The translations under genes were made by a program, and so were the position numbers. This document shows, piece by piece, positions 41,704 through 54,270 of a stretch of DNA of 64,000 bases. Within the stretch, counting starts at the first letter, position 1; each line of letters starts with the position of its first letter. The stretch lies in the NCBI GenBank assembly GCA_947650285.1, contig CANTFL010001452.1, positions 1-64,000 of the forward strand, in the 5' to 3' direction. The DNA is from Hyaloperonospora brassicae (Eukaryota; Oomycota; Peronosporomycetes; Peronosporales; Peronosporaceae). The notes under the pieces are model-generated. The model was not told where the DNA came from. It was given only the letters and a program-made list of their open reading frames with translations, and did no database searches.

Positions 41704-44700
41704 TTGTATAAGGATTTGATCGAATTCAGGGATGTGTTCCCTGAATCCGTACCTTGCGAGTTGCCTAAGGACAAAGGCACTCGACACGAGATCGAGCTCA
41801 AACCGGGCTCGAAATACTGTGTCATGAAGCAGTGGCCACTGCCTCGTGAACAAGTGATAGCGATCGACAAGTTCTTTGCCGATCGCTTAGCAGCGGGCCA
41901 TGTGAGGGAATCAACATCCCCTCACAGCTCTCCGACCTTCTGTGTGCGAAAGGCCACAGGAGGGTGGCGGATAGTGCACGCATTCAACAAATTGAATGCT
42001 GCAACGGTACCGGCTCAGACGCCGATACCGAGGAAGGACGTAATCATAGATGGTATGTCAAAGAGTACCATCTTTTCGTCCATGGATCTGATGGATGGAT
42101 TCTATCAGATCCTAATGCGTGAACGGGACGTCCCGTTCACGGCAGTGAGTACCCCCAGCGGGATGCTGTGGGAGTGGCTAGTGATGCCACAGGGGCTGAG
42201 TAATGCCCCTGCAACATTCAACAGATGTGTAACAAATCTGTTGAGACCGGTGCGAGACTTCGCACCGAGTTACTTCGACGATGTGTTCGTCCATAGCCGG
42301 GCTATGGACGGAAAGACGGACGTTGAAGTTCACAGAACTCACGTTCGTCAGGTTCTTCAACTTATGCGCAAGCATAAGTTGTACGCCAACCTCAAGAAGT
42401 GTATATTCGCGGCTAGCGAAATACCACTTCTTGGGTGCATCGTGGGTAAACACGGCGTACGCCCTGATCCCGAAAAGATCAAGGCGATCACCGACTGGCC
42501 AGTGCCAGTCGATGTCAAGGGACTAAGGAAGTTCCTTGGTCTTGCGGCGTACTTGCACAAGTACTCGCGCAACTACGCCGAGATGACTGTTCATCTTTCT
42601 TGCTTGCTCAAGAAAAATGTCAAGTGGTCATGGAACGCTGAGTGCCAGCGTTCCTTTGAAGGTATCAAGCGGAGCTTGATGCAATCGCCGATCTTGGCGA
42701 TTGCAGATCAGGACAGACCATTTCATGTGGTCTGTGACGCCAGCGATTTTGCAATCGGCTGTGCGTTAATGCAGTTCGATGCAGATGGCGCGGAGCGCGT
42801 CATCTGTTATCAGTCGCGTCAGCTGCAAGCAGCTGAGCGTAATTACCCAGTGCATGACAAGGAACTCCTTGCCATGAAATACGCACTGGCTAAGTTTCGC
42901 GTCTATCTCTTGGGAGATAGACCGTTTGTTGTCTACACGGACCATGCGTCATTACGCACGGCCGTAAACAGCCCACACCTCTCGCAAAGAATGGCGAGGT
43001 GGCTGTCTTTCTTCGCGGAGTATAACTTCTCCGTGGAGTATAAACCGGGACGACTCAATGTCGTCGCGGATGCTCTTTCGCGCCGGCCCGATTTCGAGCC
43101 GGACGCACAATCCAACAGTGAGGATAAGCCCACTGTTGCGACACTGTCAGTCAGTGTCCCGTCGTCAAGTTTACTTGACGACGTACGAAAGGCATACGCG
43201 GAAGATAAGGATCTTCTGCGATTGATGGATCATCTGGTGAATCCATCCAGTAAATCCATGAGGGATTTACCGGCTTTGTACCGATCCTCATCGGATCGGT
43301 ATAGTACACGCAACGGATTGCTGTACTATACAGCTGTTGCCGACGACACGCCTCGTGTCGTCGTACCCGCTCATCATGATTTGCGGTTGCGCATCATGTA
43401 CGAGTGTCACGATGCCCCAACAAGCGGCCATCGTGGAAGGGAAAAGACTTACCTCACGGTAAGTCGTGACTTTTACTGGCCCCGCCAGTATCAGTTTGTT
43501 CGCAAGTACATACGTGCTTGCGAAGTTTGTCAACGGGTGAAGCCTAGTCCTTCATCCCGTGCGCCATTGCAGCCTCTGCCTGTTCCGACAGAGTGCTGGC
43601 AGTCCGTTTCAATGGACTTCGTCTTCGGGTTTCCCGAAGACGCTCACAAGAATAATGGTATTCTTGTGTTTGTAGACCGATTCAGCAAGATGGTCCATCT
43701 TGCTGCTGTCCCTAAGTCAATCAAGGCTCAAGGTTGTGCTCGTGTCTTTCTCGACACGGTCTTTAGACTCCACGGGTTACCCCGTGAACTCGTATCCGAC
43801 CGTGACCCTCGGTTCACGGCGGAATTTTGGCAAACCGTGTTCCGTACTCTCGGAACACGATTGAAGATGTCCACTTCTGACCATCCAGAAACAGATGGTC
43901 AGACGGAACGTGCGAACCGTGTCCTCGAAGAGATTCTTCGAGGATATGTCCACTCGTTTCCGAGTTGGAGCGAATTCCTACCCATGGTGGAATTCGCCAT
44001 CAATAATTCGGTGCATGCTTCAACACAGCACACACCGTTTTACGTGAATGGCCTACGCCATCCACGTGTGCCCACCCTTCTAGAGTGTGACTCTTGGATA
44101 AGGGGGGGAGGGACTCGCTCGAGCAAAAACCGTTTTGGCTCTTGCTCATCACGTGTCGACGCTAACGTCGTCACGTATGATGCCGATGTCGATCAAGTCG
44201 ACATCGATGAAGAAGATCACCTCAGTAATAGCGGCGACGCTATTACTGACTCGGATGATGATGACGATGCTGGTATATTCAGCATCGTCAACGATTATGC
44301 CAGCGAGGAAGAAGACAACCTCGCTGAAGAAGAGAACAGTCTCTTAGCAGTGCGCACGAAGCGCACTGCCAGACAAAACAAAGAGTCAGCAGAGAACTTC
44401 CTGCTGACTCGAGAGGCGGTAGTCCGTTTCGTTCAGGACTCCATCGCAAATGCGGTGGACCGTCAGAAACGGAACGCAGACAAGAATGGAAGAGCAAATG
44501 TTCTTTCATTTAAGGTTAACGACCTAGTACTACTGTCAACGGTAAACCTACCTGGACATACAGTCACTAGTGTCGGCAGTAGCAAACTACTGCCGAAATA
44601 CATTGGGCCATTTCGAGTGTTGCATCGCAAGGGCAATGCATACACACTCGAATTACCACGTAGGATGCGCACGCATCCTACGTTTTACGTGGGGAGGCTT

Positions 44701-45327
44701 AGGTCGTACTGTCAGTACGAGCCTTCTTCTTCCGATGAAGATAGCCCCCACGTTAAAGAACATCCATCAAGTTCTTGCGTTCGCGCTCCAGACGATCCGT
44801 CTGATCGCGCAGATATGATACCTCGGTACTCAACCGAGATATCTCCCCGCGAGCTGTCGCCAGCTCGCCGAATAGGGAGCGGACATCCCGCTCGACCTGA
44901 AGCTGCGCCGTGGCATAATCGGCGCGATCCCTCGCCCGATCAGCCTCGTGACCCTTGCGGTTCTTCCGCACGGTATCGGTCAAAGCGTAGCGCCGATCGC
45001 GCTCGTGCTTCAAGTCATCGCGCAATTCATCGATTGCGCGATCCATCTCGTAAGGGTCGAGATGGTGAACAGAATCATCTGGAGGAGGTCTTTCCTCCTC
45101 CACCACATCCTTTGGTGGATGCTCACGGTGATCAACGCTTTCTAGTGGAGCGTATCTTGAATCACCGTGACGATTCAGGATCAAGGACGAGCTACCTCGT
45201 CCAGTGGCGGGGGTATCCACCCTCTTGGAACAGCTGGGAGCCCCGCTCTCAGCTGTTGATGGATGTTGAAGGTCTCGTCCACCAGTATGACGAGACCCAT
45301 CCGATGAGTCCTGTGGCCCATCGGTAA
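41704..45327 (+). CDS. Gypsy Pol: RT, RNase H, integrase, chromodomain
   Basis: 1,207 residues, uninterrupted. RT at about residues 50-240: [40 protein letters not shown] and the active site YFDD at residue 190. RNase H with [25 protein letters not shown] and YTDHASLR. Integrase with a zinc region ([14 protein letters not shown] ... CEVCQRVKP) and a DDE core ([37 protein letters not shown]). An unusual acidic Asp/Glu-rich insert of ~100 residues sits between the core and the GPF/Y-like module ([21 protein letters not shown]). The last ~75 residues are the chromodomain ([28 protein letters not shown]). The 3' 575 bp overlap the antisense ORF, and the linker there has an unnatural Arg/Pro/Ser composition. 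Confidence 0.93.
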   Translation: MYKDLIEFRDVFPESVPCELPKDKGTRHEIELKPGSKYCVMKQWPLPREQVIAIDKFFADRLAAGHVRESTSPHSSPTFCVRKATGGWRIVHAFNKLNAATVPAQTPIPRKDVIIDGMSKSTIFSSMDLMDGFYQILMRERDVPFTAVSTPSGMLWEWLVMPQGLSNAPATFNRCVTNLLRPVRDFAPSYFDDVFVHSRAMDGKTDVEVHRTHVRQVLQLMRKHKLYANLKKCIFAASEIPLLGCIVGKHGVRPDPEKIKAITDWPVPVDVKGLRKFLGLAAYLHKYSRNYAEMTVHLSCLLKKNVKWSWNAECQRSFEGIKRSLMQSPILAIADQDRPFHVVCDASDFAIGCALMQFDADGAERVICYQSRQLQAAERNYPVHDKELLAMKYALAKFRVYLLGDRPFVVYTDHASLRTAVNSPHLSQRMARWLSFFAEYNFSVEYKPGRLNVVADALSRRPDFEPDAQSNSEDKPTVATLSVSVPSSSLLDDVRKAYAEDKDLLRLMDHLVNPSSKSMRDLPALYRSSSDRYSTRNGLLYYTAVADDTPRVVVPAHHDLRLRIMYECHDAPTSGHRGREKTYLTVSRDFYWPRQYQFVRKYIRACEVCQRVKPSPSSRAPLQPLPVPTECWQSVSMDFVFGFPEDAHKNNGILVFVDRFSKMVHLAAVPKSIKAQGCARVFLDTVFRLHGLPRELVSDRDPRFTAEFWQTVFRTLGTRLKMSTSDHPETDGQTERANRVLEEILRGYVHSFPSWSEFLPMVEFAINNSVHASTQHTPFYVNGLRHPRVPTLLECDSWIRGGGTRSSKNRFGSCSSRVDANVVTYDADVDQVDIDEEDHLSNSGDAITDSDDDDDAGIFSIVNDYASEEEDNLAEEENSLLAVRTKRTARQNKESAENFLLTREAVVRFVQDSIANAVDRQKRNADKNGRANVLSFKVNDLVLLSTVNLPGHTVTSVGSSKLLPKYIGPFRVLHRKGNAYTLELPRRMRTHPTFYVGRLRSYCQYEPSSSDEDSPHVKEHPSSSCVRAPDDPSDRADMIPRYSTEISPRELSPARRIGSGHPARPEAAPWHNRRDPSPDQPRDPCGSSARYRSKRSADRARASSHRAIHRLRDPSRKGRDGEQNHLEEVFPPPPHPLVDAHGDQRFLVERILNHRDDSGSRTSYLVQWRGYPPSWNSWEPRSQLLMDVEGLVHQYDETHPMSPVAHR

Positions 45328-46306
45328 ACACGCGCCCTAGGCGCTTGTAGACGGATTGCAAGTTTGCAATCGCGTCACGCATCTCCTCCGAGAGATGTGC
45401 CCTTCCCCAGGGCGAATTTAGGGAGTACACATCCCTATGTGCACGCTGCGAGTTGTCAACACAACTCGCACAAGGGTCTCCCCATGTGAGGCAAGGAATG
45501 CCTGCCTCACTCGATAAACAATGCAACCGGTACCTAGCACCGGTTGGCGTTCGCCGTTCGAACCTGAGGCGTGTTGCCTCAAGTTTCTTGAGCCACCCTT
45601 CTCGTCCAAAATTCTTTACGTTTTGGACGAACGCGTTCCACGCAGCCAAAAGCGATGTTTTGTCACGCTTTTGGTTGCTGTTGTACCATCGATGTCTAAG
45701 AAAGACATCGAGATAAAAATCTTCTTCAGCGCGAAAGTTCTTCGCGCTGGGACTCAAGCCGTGAAGCTCGGTTGCATCGAATAAGGGTATTCGATGGTGT
45801 TGGCCTGTCTCGTGAGACAGGCTATTGATGAGTTGTTCGGGCAAACGCCACGGCTTCAACTCATCACGCTTCACAGTGGTACCCTTGTCGGTACCACGGC
45901 TCCCAGATTGACGACGGCTCGCGCCATCGTCATCACGCTCGTGCGAAGACGCACGAGCCGGCGGTGGTGAAGAATAGAACTCACCACCCTGATCATCATC
46001 ATCATCACTGCCGAACAGACTATGATGCAAATCACGAGTCCGTTCGTTCGGCAGTGGTCTTGGCGAATACTGAGGCGTCGCCGGTGAGCGAGACGCCTCT
46101 GGAGCATTGCCCGAGTCAGACACGTCTGACTCGCCAGAGTAGATGACCTCTACATCAGGGTCATCGTGCGCACGCGGTGTGATACCGCGTGCACCTGCAG
46201 CACCTGTTGCTGCAGGCGAAGAAGGGGCGGCAGACGACGAAGCGTCTGCCGCAGAGGCTTGCACAGCACCAGGCTGTGTGGGTCTTGAGTCACCTCGCAT
46301 AGACAT
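44753..46306 (-). CDS. Long antisense ORF of the gypsy element, unknown function
   Basis: 517 residues on the strand opposite to gag-pol. Its last ~190 codons overlap the pol end. Order: Ala/Ser/Pro-rich and acidic N-terminal region ([13 protein letters not shown], a DDDDDQ run); basic/polar block [15 protein letters not shown]; a central conserved region ([26 protein letters not shown]); a Cys cluster [20 protein letters not shown] that may bind metal; and a C-terminal charged heptad-like segment ([16 protein letters not shown] ... [19 protein letters not shown]), a likely coiled coil. It is conserved in copy 1. Plant Tat-lineage gypsy elements also carry antisense ORFs, but I see no homology. 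Expression is unknown. Confidence 0.7.
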   Translation of the reverse strand: MSMRGDSRPTQPGAVQASAADASSSAAPSSPAATGAAGARGITPRAHDDPDVEVIYSGESDVSDSGNAPEASRSPATPQYSPRPLPNERTRDLHHSLFGSDDDDDQGGEFYSSPPPARASSHERDDDGASRRQSGSRGTDKGTTVKRDELKPWRLPEQLINSLSHETGQHHRIPLFDATELHGLSPSAKNFRAEEDFYLDVFLRHRWYNSNQKRDKTSLLAAWNAFVQNVKNFGREGWLKKLEATRLRFERRTPTGARYRLHCLSSEAGIPCLTWGDPCASCVDNSQRAHRDVYSLNSPWGRAHLSEEMRDAIANLQSVYKRLGRVFTDGPQDSSDGSRHTGGRDLQHPSTAESGAPSCSKRVDTPATGRGSSSLILNRHGDSRYAPLESVDHREHPPKDVVEEERPPPDDSVHHLDPYEMDRAIDELRDDLKHERDRRYALTDTVRKNRKGHEADRARDRADYATAQLQVERDVRSLFGELATARGEISRLSTEVSYLRDQTDRLERERKNLMDVL

Positions 46307-46425
46307 GTTAACTATGCGAGGTCAAGCGGAAAGTGAATGGAACGGACCCAACAAGTGCTCCCAGTCCCAATGGTGGCCAACGGGTGGCCTCCATGTTTTC
46401 GATAGTCACACGGTGACTATCAGTT

Positions 46426-46438
46426 AAGAGGGGGGTGA
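46426..46438 (+). promoter_or_regulatory. Polypurine tract of gypsy copy 2
   Basis: AAGAGGGGGGTGA directly before the 3' LTR, the expected plus-strand primer. Copy 1 has a shorter G run at the same place. Confidence 0.8.
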
Positions 46439-46829
46439 TGTAACGGGGCAGCCCGTTACATGAAATTGTCACTTTAAGGAAAGTGACAATAAAGAATATA
46501 AAGATGGATATTCTTTAAAACAATATCACCAAAGTGGTGATATTGAAGGGTCGACCAAAGGGTCTGTTCATTGGTTGATATCGTGATGATATCAACCCAC
46601 CAATCGCCGCAAGACGCGCGCAATGAGTGGTGACGAGACGTCACCATACATGCAGTTATATTAGTATAATTGAATTAAGTCAAACGAAGAGACAGTAGTT
46701 TAAAGACTTAATTTATTAATATAACAGTTCTACTTTTACCCTACCTACGCTTCCTCGCTTGCCACGTGTACGTCTGTCGGGGCACTCAAAACCCTTGCGT
46801 TAAGTTGCGCAAGGGTGTGCCCCGTTACA
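46439..46829 (+). repeat. 3' LTR of gypsy copy 2
   Basis: 391 bp, same ends as the 5' LTR. Visible differences are one G/A in the GACGTCACC hairpin and one G/A in the terminal CTTGCGT hairpin. Confidence 0.96.
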
Positions 46830-47514
46830 ATATCGGCACGTGTCAAATGTGTAAGTCGCGTCCCTGTCTTATCCTTGCGGTTTGCATTTATGAGCTGAGC
46901 GCACAAGGGGATACAGATTCAAGATATTTGCAAAATTTATTAGAACAGTGTGTACTACAGAAATCTGTACATGTAACGAATGGGCCTCTTCGCGATTAGC
47001 AAGTACGTCATTAGTCGCAAGGGTGGTATTGTTGCACGCTAGTGGGCCAAAGCAGCAAATGGACAATATCAGATAGCGTATAATCACATGTTCCTTCGCT
47101 GTCTATAGCTCAGCGGTGAAAGACAAATTCAAAAAATATAAAATTGCAATGGGATTGGGATGTTGTCGATTTACATTTTCATTTTTTACGCCGCACATAC
47201 GTGAGGTTTACCGTACGGGCTTACCCTGTCGCATTAGGTTGTTGCTAGCTAGACGACACAATGATGAAAAGCACGCTCTCTCTTTTGCGTCCTAGTGTAT
47301 CCACGTCGGCTCTTATTATATTTCAGTTTCATTCCTCGGATAGTCATGCCGAAACGTAGACTGTCTTCAGTCGTGCTATATACATTTATATCAGTCCTAG
47401 TGGAACTTTGCATCACTTAGTCCATGCTTAATAGGAGCGGGAAACAAGTGTGTCAGTAACGCAAGCAAGTCAGAAATAGGTAGATAATTTAGCTGCATTT
47501 CCATCGTTTGGCAA

Positions 47515-47876
47515 TGTACGGGATGAGCCCGTTTCATAACATTATTATTTAATTACATAAATGACTGTTTAAACTTCAGTGATAATATTTATTCATCTCA
47601 CCTGGCTAAGGAAATGCTGAAGAAATGTTAACTTCGAGGGTAATCTTATATGCCGCTTCACTTATTGGAGGATATGATTTACGATCATAATTCAATCAAC
47701 CACCAATCGCTACTAGGCGCGCGCAAAGGGTGGTGAGCAAGAAACATACATAAGAAACTGTAGTTGAATAAAGCTCAAGTAAGTCAAAGAAAGTTAATCA
47801 ATAGAGACATAACTAGATTTATTACAGCTCTACTTTTCCTCTACTCAGATCTATCCTACCTCAGCTCGCTACCTCG
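47515..47876 (+). repeat. Decayed gypsy-type LTR, plus strand
   Basis: It starts TGTACGGGATGAGCCCGTTTCAT, the counterpart of TGTAACGGGGCAGCCCGTTACAT. It keeps CCACCAATCGC...GGCGCGCGCAAAGGGTGGTGA, AAGTCAAA and the TACAGCTCTACTTTTCC block of the full-length LTR. It is strongly diverged and has lost the tidy hairpins. Confidence 0.7.
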
Positions 47877-49041
47877 CACTTCATCAACGCTCACGTTTAC
47901 GTGACTTCCGGGATCACGCAATCGTTCAAACTCAATGCGTCTCAGGATCCCATTGATTCGAACCTCGTAAGGCCATGCTGCGTCTTGACAATTTTTATTT
48001 GTCGTGAGATAATGAAGAAACGAGGTTGGCCCGTACCACGGTAAAGACGTTCGAATCAATATGATGTTTGCTTTCTGGTGTAGTACAGTCATTGAGCGTG
48101 TGTTGCAGCGACCAGATTTCGTGCATTTCAGCTTAGACCTACTTTTCCTCGCCATTTGGTTGACTAAGCTGGGTGCAATCTAGCGAACGAGTGGATTATC
48201 TAACCACGCGTCGGGTGCCTCACTACTAGGTTTCTATGTGCTCAACATACCCTTCTTGTTACCCTACCATATACACGCTTCACACAGCGGATGATCATGC
48301 AAATTTGGAGGTGCTGCGTCTCGACTAATTGTGGTAGAGTGGCAGTCACAAATTTCTTGCTCTCTTGACTCTCCAATGGCTCCCAGACAACCGACTGTCG
48401 GTGGGAATACTCCGTTTCCGATCTGTTTCTATCTCCACCTTGTGTACACAGAGGAAGGGCGGGCAATACTATTATAGATGGACTCGGGTCGATGGAAACT
48501 TGACCGTGCTTGTGATGGGGTTGTGGGTAGTCGTGTGGAAGTCTTCACACGATCACAAGTATAATGTAAGGTGCACGTACGATTCATTCTGGTCTCGACA
48601 AAATCGCCTTGTCCAATACGTATATACTTGATTAGTTAAACATTCTAATCACAAGATCCGTCTCGTGGTCTTGTACCTTGTCCTCTACTGTGTTGCTGCG
48701 TTCGATTGCAGCTAGAAGGTGGGGATGTATTGAGAGTCCTTGATACCTATTCAAACAAACCAGGTTGTTACGTGTTGAAGTATGTAGGCTTTCTTGGCGT
48801 CAAGTGATAAGTTATCCGCCTCGGTAGAAAAGTCGACACGTGTACATATAAGTGTAGTGAAGTACTTTTGAAGTATAACAGACCCAGAGGTTGGCACGGT
48901 AAAGGGTCAAGAGGACACCCTTAGGGAAGGGGTGTCCGAAGGAAAAAAGACCTCGAAAGTGGCTGAGTCTTCATGGGAGAGGGGCCCGCAGGACCAATCA
49001 AGGAGAAGACCGGTTCCAAAGTACCAGTTAAGCGGTACTGA

Positions 49042-49223
49042 CAGAAGACTTTCCCTCATTGGTAGACCCGGTCCCTCATCAGTAGACCTAAGTCTCTATC
49101 TGGTAGACCCGGTCCCTTCACTGTTAGATCCGGTCCCTCACTGGTAGACCCAGTCCCTCATTGGTAGACCTGGGTCTTTCATTGGCAGACCAGGTTCCCT
49201 TGCTGGAAGACCCGTTCCCTCAT
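49042..49223 (+). repeat. Minisatellite, about nine units of 20-21 bp
   Basis: Consensus unit near TGGTAGACCCGGTCCCTCAT, repeated about nine times with substitutions. The core GACCCGGTC is itself palindromic. The open frame 48932-49147 reads into it and is not considered a gene. Confidence 0.85.
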
Positions 49224-50712
49224 GTTCCGGCTACTCCTGGCCAGTCACATTAAGAGTCAGCGCACCGGGAGAGGATAGAGTAGAGAAGTATAAGGATAAG
49301 GCATATCAATTAATACTCTATCTGCGATTTACGTGGGACGCGTCGTGCTCTAAGGGATAACTTGAAAAGTCTGCCCGCCTGTTCCGGGGAAGGGATACAA
49401 TGTGGACCCCCGTTGAATACATTTGCGTGGCGATACCAAATGCAATAGAATCCGATGAAGTATTGGCCTGTGTGTTCGTCGAGTAGCAACTCCCTCCTCA
49501 ATATGCGCTATCGGAAATGGCCTCCCAAACTAGCGGTTATGTAGCACGGTGTAAAGGGCAGGATATTATCACCTTTCGATTATACAAAATGTCACGAGCG
49601 ACAAGATACCTGAAGGATTTAGATTTGAGCGTACTATCGACCGAGTCGATCGAGTGTACACCTACTGAATCACCGAGCGAAGCATATCCACTTGAAGCCT
49701 AAGGTGTAACTCTGCCAATGCTAACACATCTCGTCTCCGTCCAAATCTACCGAAGAGTTTAACCCGCCAAACAACGGGTACCAAAGGTGAGTCAAGTTCG
49801 ATAGGCGGCATCGAGGTGCTCCACCCCGCGTAAATCGGCAGTACGGCACAGTGAGTGCTTTGGGGGCTCATCACGCAGTTTTGAGACCCAACTCCACCAC
49901 AGCAGCGATTGGGTGAATGAATTGTTCCTTGAATGGATCAGTTGAACCGAGTTATGTCATGAGAATTTAATTAATTCGGCGGGTCTACTTGAAAGGGCAG
50001 CAAGCTGGTAGGAGAATGACCAATTTTCTTTCTTTTTAGACACTATTCCGCAAGACCGAAAATACTAGGTGAAATGCCAGAAAAAAATCAAGCGGTTATG
50101 GTCAACTTTAAGGCGGATGGGAAGCCCGTGGATTTGGGCTAAGAGCGGAGACATGTTTCCGGATACAAATTCGACAGTATTGACGACTGTACACTTGAAG
50201 AACTACGCACAAATGCGAACAGGGCGTCAAATTTGAATTAAATATACCCCGACCAACTCATCAACTCAGACCTCATTCGACAAAAAGTTAAGGCAATAGG
50301 CAATATCAATTCTGCTTGCTTTTCCCGATATACCCATAGGTGATATTATGGACTTGAATCGGGACTTGCGTATTCACCAGGCTACAGCTATTATAACTTG
50401 ATATGTCTGGAGAGCGATATCCAGAGTCTTCATAAATGGAAGTCCACCGGAAAGCGCGTTGAACACACCAATGAGCATAACTCTGCATCAGGGTGAGGAT
50501 GGCATACACTGGATCTGACAGTGAAAATTTCCAACGCTAAACGTGGGCTCCTTCATTGCACTACAGACATTATTTTACTTGCTTCGTACTCGACGCCTTG
50601 TATTTGAGCCGCACCCGCAGCATCAGCGGTTTACATTGTCTTTCGTGTAAACGATGTCGTACCACGCTATAACATCAGGGGTGAAAAAGCAAGCCTTTCG
50701 ACATCACAAAAT

Positions 50713-51168
50713 TTGCTATCCAGACCTGTCAAGGTATTATTGGAATGGCTGGACGTACATGCGCAAACAGACGAATGGAAACGCACGTCGTTATGTCGAA
50801 CCCGAATCAAGCTTGGGACCATAGTCACGGCCTCACCGGCTACCAACCAAGGACGGGATATCGGATCGCGACTCGGCAGCTCAAATTGTATTATGCTGGG
50901 AGGAACGTATACGATAGCTGCAGTAAACAGTCAGCCTACAATAGGCGGCGTAGACACCATGGCTCACATGTTCTGGTACTGCGCGAGCGCCGCAGTCCTC
51001 TATGATAAACTGGTCAGGAAGTGGAGAGGAGAGAGAGCAACTCGTCGAAGAGCAGCACAATTTTCCACAGCGTATGCCAGCCGACGAATACACGGAATAA
51101 CTACTCACCGGAAGGCCATCCTCGCGGAACGGTTTCCCAATGACGGAGAAGCGGCCGAACGCGTGTGA
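50713..51168 (+). pseudogene. Possible C-terminal fragment of a non-LTR reverse transcriptase
   Basis: A 151-codon frame with TMAHMFWYCASAAVLYDKLV followed by a tryptophan and basic residues. This resembles the zf-RVT segment (H-x3-W-x-C...W) after the RT domain in LINE-like elements. No RT core is present. The match is short and the frame may be coincidental. Confidence 0.3.
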
Positions 51169-54100
51169 ACGCGAATTTGGCCTATTCTTGCAACGATATG
51201 CCGAACAAAAATGTGTGAGGACAGGTATACGGTGGTGCACGGGCAGCAAAAATTGTCAATCCTGGGATCACACAAAATTATTGGGCGTCATGCATCTGTC
51301 ACATGCGAGAAATATCAAAAAAGGAGCATCGTCATGTCACATCATCTACCAAGTGAGTACTGCTGTATGCATGCATTAAGCTACTGGACCACGAACCTAT
51401 AGGGGTGTCAGCTTTTACCGAACCCAGCCAGGATCAGCCCCCGGGTCCTTCGGCGTTCACCTTCTGGATCAGAACTCACCAGAGATCTTACGCATAACTA
51501 AACATGTAAAATAGACCATCTCAACCCACACTTTGGTTGTGGCAAATCAAACTAAAACGCACTCCAGTGACTTGATATTGCCAAATCAGTCGATTGTCTT
51601 CATTGACCAAATGGGCTCAAAGCACAAAAGTTGCTGACAGGCCAGTACGCTTGACACATGAGCTCTACATGTCAGGCGTCATTACTTTCATGTCCTTGTA
51701 TGCAATTTGACTCTGTAAAGAATATACAACATAATGATGTCTCAGTGTATCTATATCACATTTCCGATGTGTACGAAGAAGATTGAGCTGCTGCGCATTT
51801 GTGCTTTAGGTTGTCTACTGCAAAGAACAGTGTTGAGTCTGTCTTTAAAGCATTCAAAGCGCAAGGTTCGATTCTCTAATCGACTACGATACCATCATTA
51901 GCAGGATGATGAGTGTGAATACTACAATAATCGATCAGCATTCCGTGTTTTGTAAGCTTACCTATCTTGTGTGTCCGCAAGCAACCGCAAAAGAGTAAAT
52001 CTAGAAGCCAGCAGTTGGTCTGTGCAAAACTCTACAAATACGCACCAGTATGAGACGAGCTCACGAAGAACATATATAATGGGGACCACACAATGCCCAA
52101 CTGTCAGATTGTATGAAACTGCGTGATTGGTTACAATACTTTCCATTTTTAAAGGACCCGTTGGCTTGATCTTATTGTGCACACTTTATTTGACAAACCA
52201 ACGGCTCATTGTTCATATAACGACCCACAAGAGCTTACGAAGAAGGACGGAGGCCTCTGCTTAGCCCGGTGTTGGCTCTCTCATCCTCGCGAAAAACAAT
52301 CCCTGTGATGATATGGTATATTCGTGGATGTTATTTATCTGCACGTGATAGAAGAAAGGGTTAATCAATTAAGGTTAATTTCTGTGCACGTGACAGAGAA
52401 GGAGACGCAACGCGCGATCAGCACATAGCAGACAACCCACCAGACGGTATGTATGTACGAACGTCGACGTACCCCGCGATTCAATTTGTTTTAACCCTGT
52501 TTGATGTGCTGTATTTCGCTGTTTGTTCAATGCCTGCAACGTGTAATGGGAAGGACTTTATGAAGATCGTGATAACCTCGTTTTGATTCTTTTCAAGTCG
52601 AAAAGAAGAGTTAACGCCAGTCCTGATGTACGTATGAAGTGGTTCTGACGTCGCTGCAGCTTGTTTTACCACCAAAGATTGGATAGAAGGGATTAGCAAG
52701 TTGCGAAATGAGGAGAAAGCAGGAAAACGCGTCTTAACGGCGCGATCAGTGAGCGCCGAGCTCAGACGGAAGGTGCGGTGTGATATGTCTGTGGAAGAAA
52801 CAGGTAGGACGCTTCATGATTGAAGCAAGCAGTGTCCGCAAGTGCAGATAGAAGCACGTGTCATTTCAGAGGCCGCTGATTTCGCACCTGCCAATGTGTT
52901 ATGCATTTTTTCCTGCACATGTAAGCAATGAGGGTCTACAACATAATAATATATAGCAAACGTGTTTAGAGCAACGTTACAGAAAACTAATTGTTGTATT
53001 CATTCTTTGTAAAAGCTATTTACAGCACGTTCAATCGAGTGTGAAGGCAATTGATCTACGCAGGTGGCATTCGTCTGAGGTTGTGTCGAACATCACTGTA
53101 TTTGTCACAAAGACTGACGCCGGATAAACAGGATTTCTCGGGTCACTTACTTCAATTGACTTTGCTTCAACGTGCTTGTTCTTTTGTTCCATCGAAGTTG
53201 CATGGCGCCGACATGTTATCTTATTATACAAAGTTTGAAAGCAATAGCAGCATTCGTAAGTAGCTCCAGACTTCGAATCATCAGAGCTACTGATACACCT
53301 TTTTGTCTTCGTTCAGTTATCTTTTTTATACGGTGACGAATTGATCATCGCTAGCGGTGTTCTAGTGCTGACAACTAATTCATTCAAGACCTTCCCAGAA
53401 ACCCTTGCTCGAAAAATTTGACCAGTATGCTGGATGAAAAGCTGCCATTATGTCTATTGTAGACCCATTAGCATGCAATACGGCGACAACGTGGCGGCAC
53501 GGTAATCTTATTTGCATGTAAGTTGAACATGAGCAACTCGAAGCTTAACATCGATGCGCCAATATTTATCTTAGCCTTGTTTCGAGGCAAACCATATAGT
53601 CGAGGGCGACCGCGCAACTTCAAATCCATCCGCAGCTGATTGTTCTTCCTTCCAAAATAATAGCGCACGGGGAGTCACGGTAAGCTTTTTTTGCTGACCA
53701 TGTATAATATGATCTTGACGCGTAAATACAACATAATTTTAGCATCGAATGGTCAATAATAATGAATGGCTACACATCAAGCGTCAAGCCTTCTTTCTCC
53801 GTGCAACACGGCTACTGACAATTGAGATGTACGATTTGTTAATATAGCGTGAGATAGATTCAAGCAGATGTATATGAACGACCGCAGACATGTGTATATT
53901 CGATCGTATAGTTTACATCGATGATGCACTTTTTTATTATCCGCCTTTTTTGTGTATTTTTGTCTAAAATTTTGGTGTGTTTTTGTTATAACGCTCGATA
54001 ATTTAATCATCAGAAGAAATTATTAAAGCTGTCGGTTGTTAGCGCAATTCCATTTTTCTTGACTGTCTGGTCAATCTTTCTTTTTCCTATTGTTATCGAT

Positions 54101-54270
54101 GTCAAATACTGCAATAGGGTCATCCCTTTTACGGTCTGCGCTTTAACAAAAAGGTCAGAGACTAATTTCGTAACATGCAACTTCATCGCGCACTTCGTTT
54201 ATTGAAGTAGCTTACTTCACGGGTTGCAAAAGGTTCCTCGGTAAGCTTTTGCGCAAATGATAGTCTACAA

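Larger units (their letters stand above)
38810..46829 (+). mobile_element. Ty3/gypsy chromovirus copy 2, full length, hairpin-studded
   Basis: The element is 8,020 bp with two 391-bp LTRs (38810-39200, 46439-46829) that differ at two positions I can see, so insertion is recent. Flanks are AGATC (38805-38809) and ATATC (46830-46834), a 5-bp target duplication with one mismatch. Order: primer-binding site, gag, protease, RT, RNase H, integrase, C-terminal chromodomain (plus strand), then an antisense ORF, polypurine tract and LTR. Two in-frame stops (40564, 41680) interrupt the protease/RT frame. Short inverted repeats recur about every 35 nt. Confidence 0.96.
46830..54270. other. Gene-poor, degenerate region
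   Basis: About 7.4 kb with only short frames. Identified inside: a decayed LTR (47515-47876), a minisatellite (49042-49223) and a possible RT fragment (50713-51168). A perfect 8-bp hairpin (GGACACCC/GGGTGTCC) lies near 48912. A short open stretch before a GTAGGA donor-like site near 52800 could be an exon remnant but is unassigned. Otherwise I see nothing. Confidence 0.5.

Noticed and set aside
38810..46829. Regular inverted repeats taken as a CRISPR-like array or as an assembly artefact
   Set aside because: There is no repeated unit: each hairpin differs. Two independent copies carry matching hairpins with base-pair covariation, and long domains are intact.
47090..47160. tRNA-like TAGCTCAGCGGTGAAAG segment
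   Set aside because: No matching acceptor stem or T-arm could be found around it.
52650..52810. Possible exon with a GTAGGA donor-like end
   Set aside because: No start, partner exon or homology seen.
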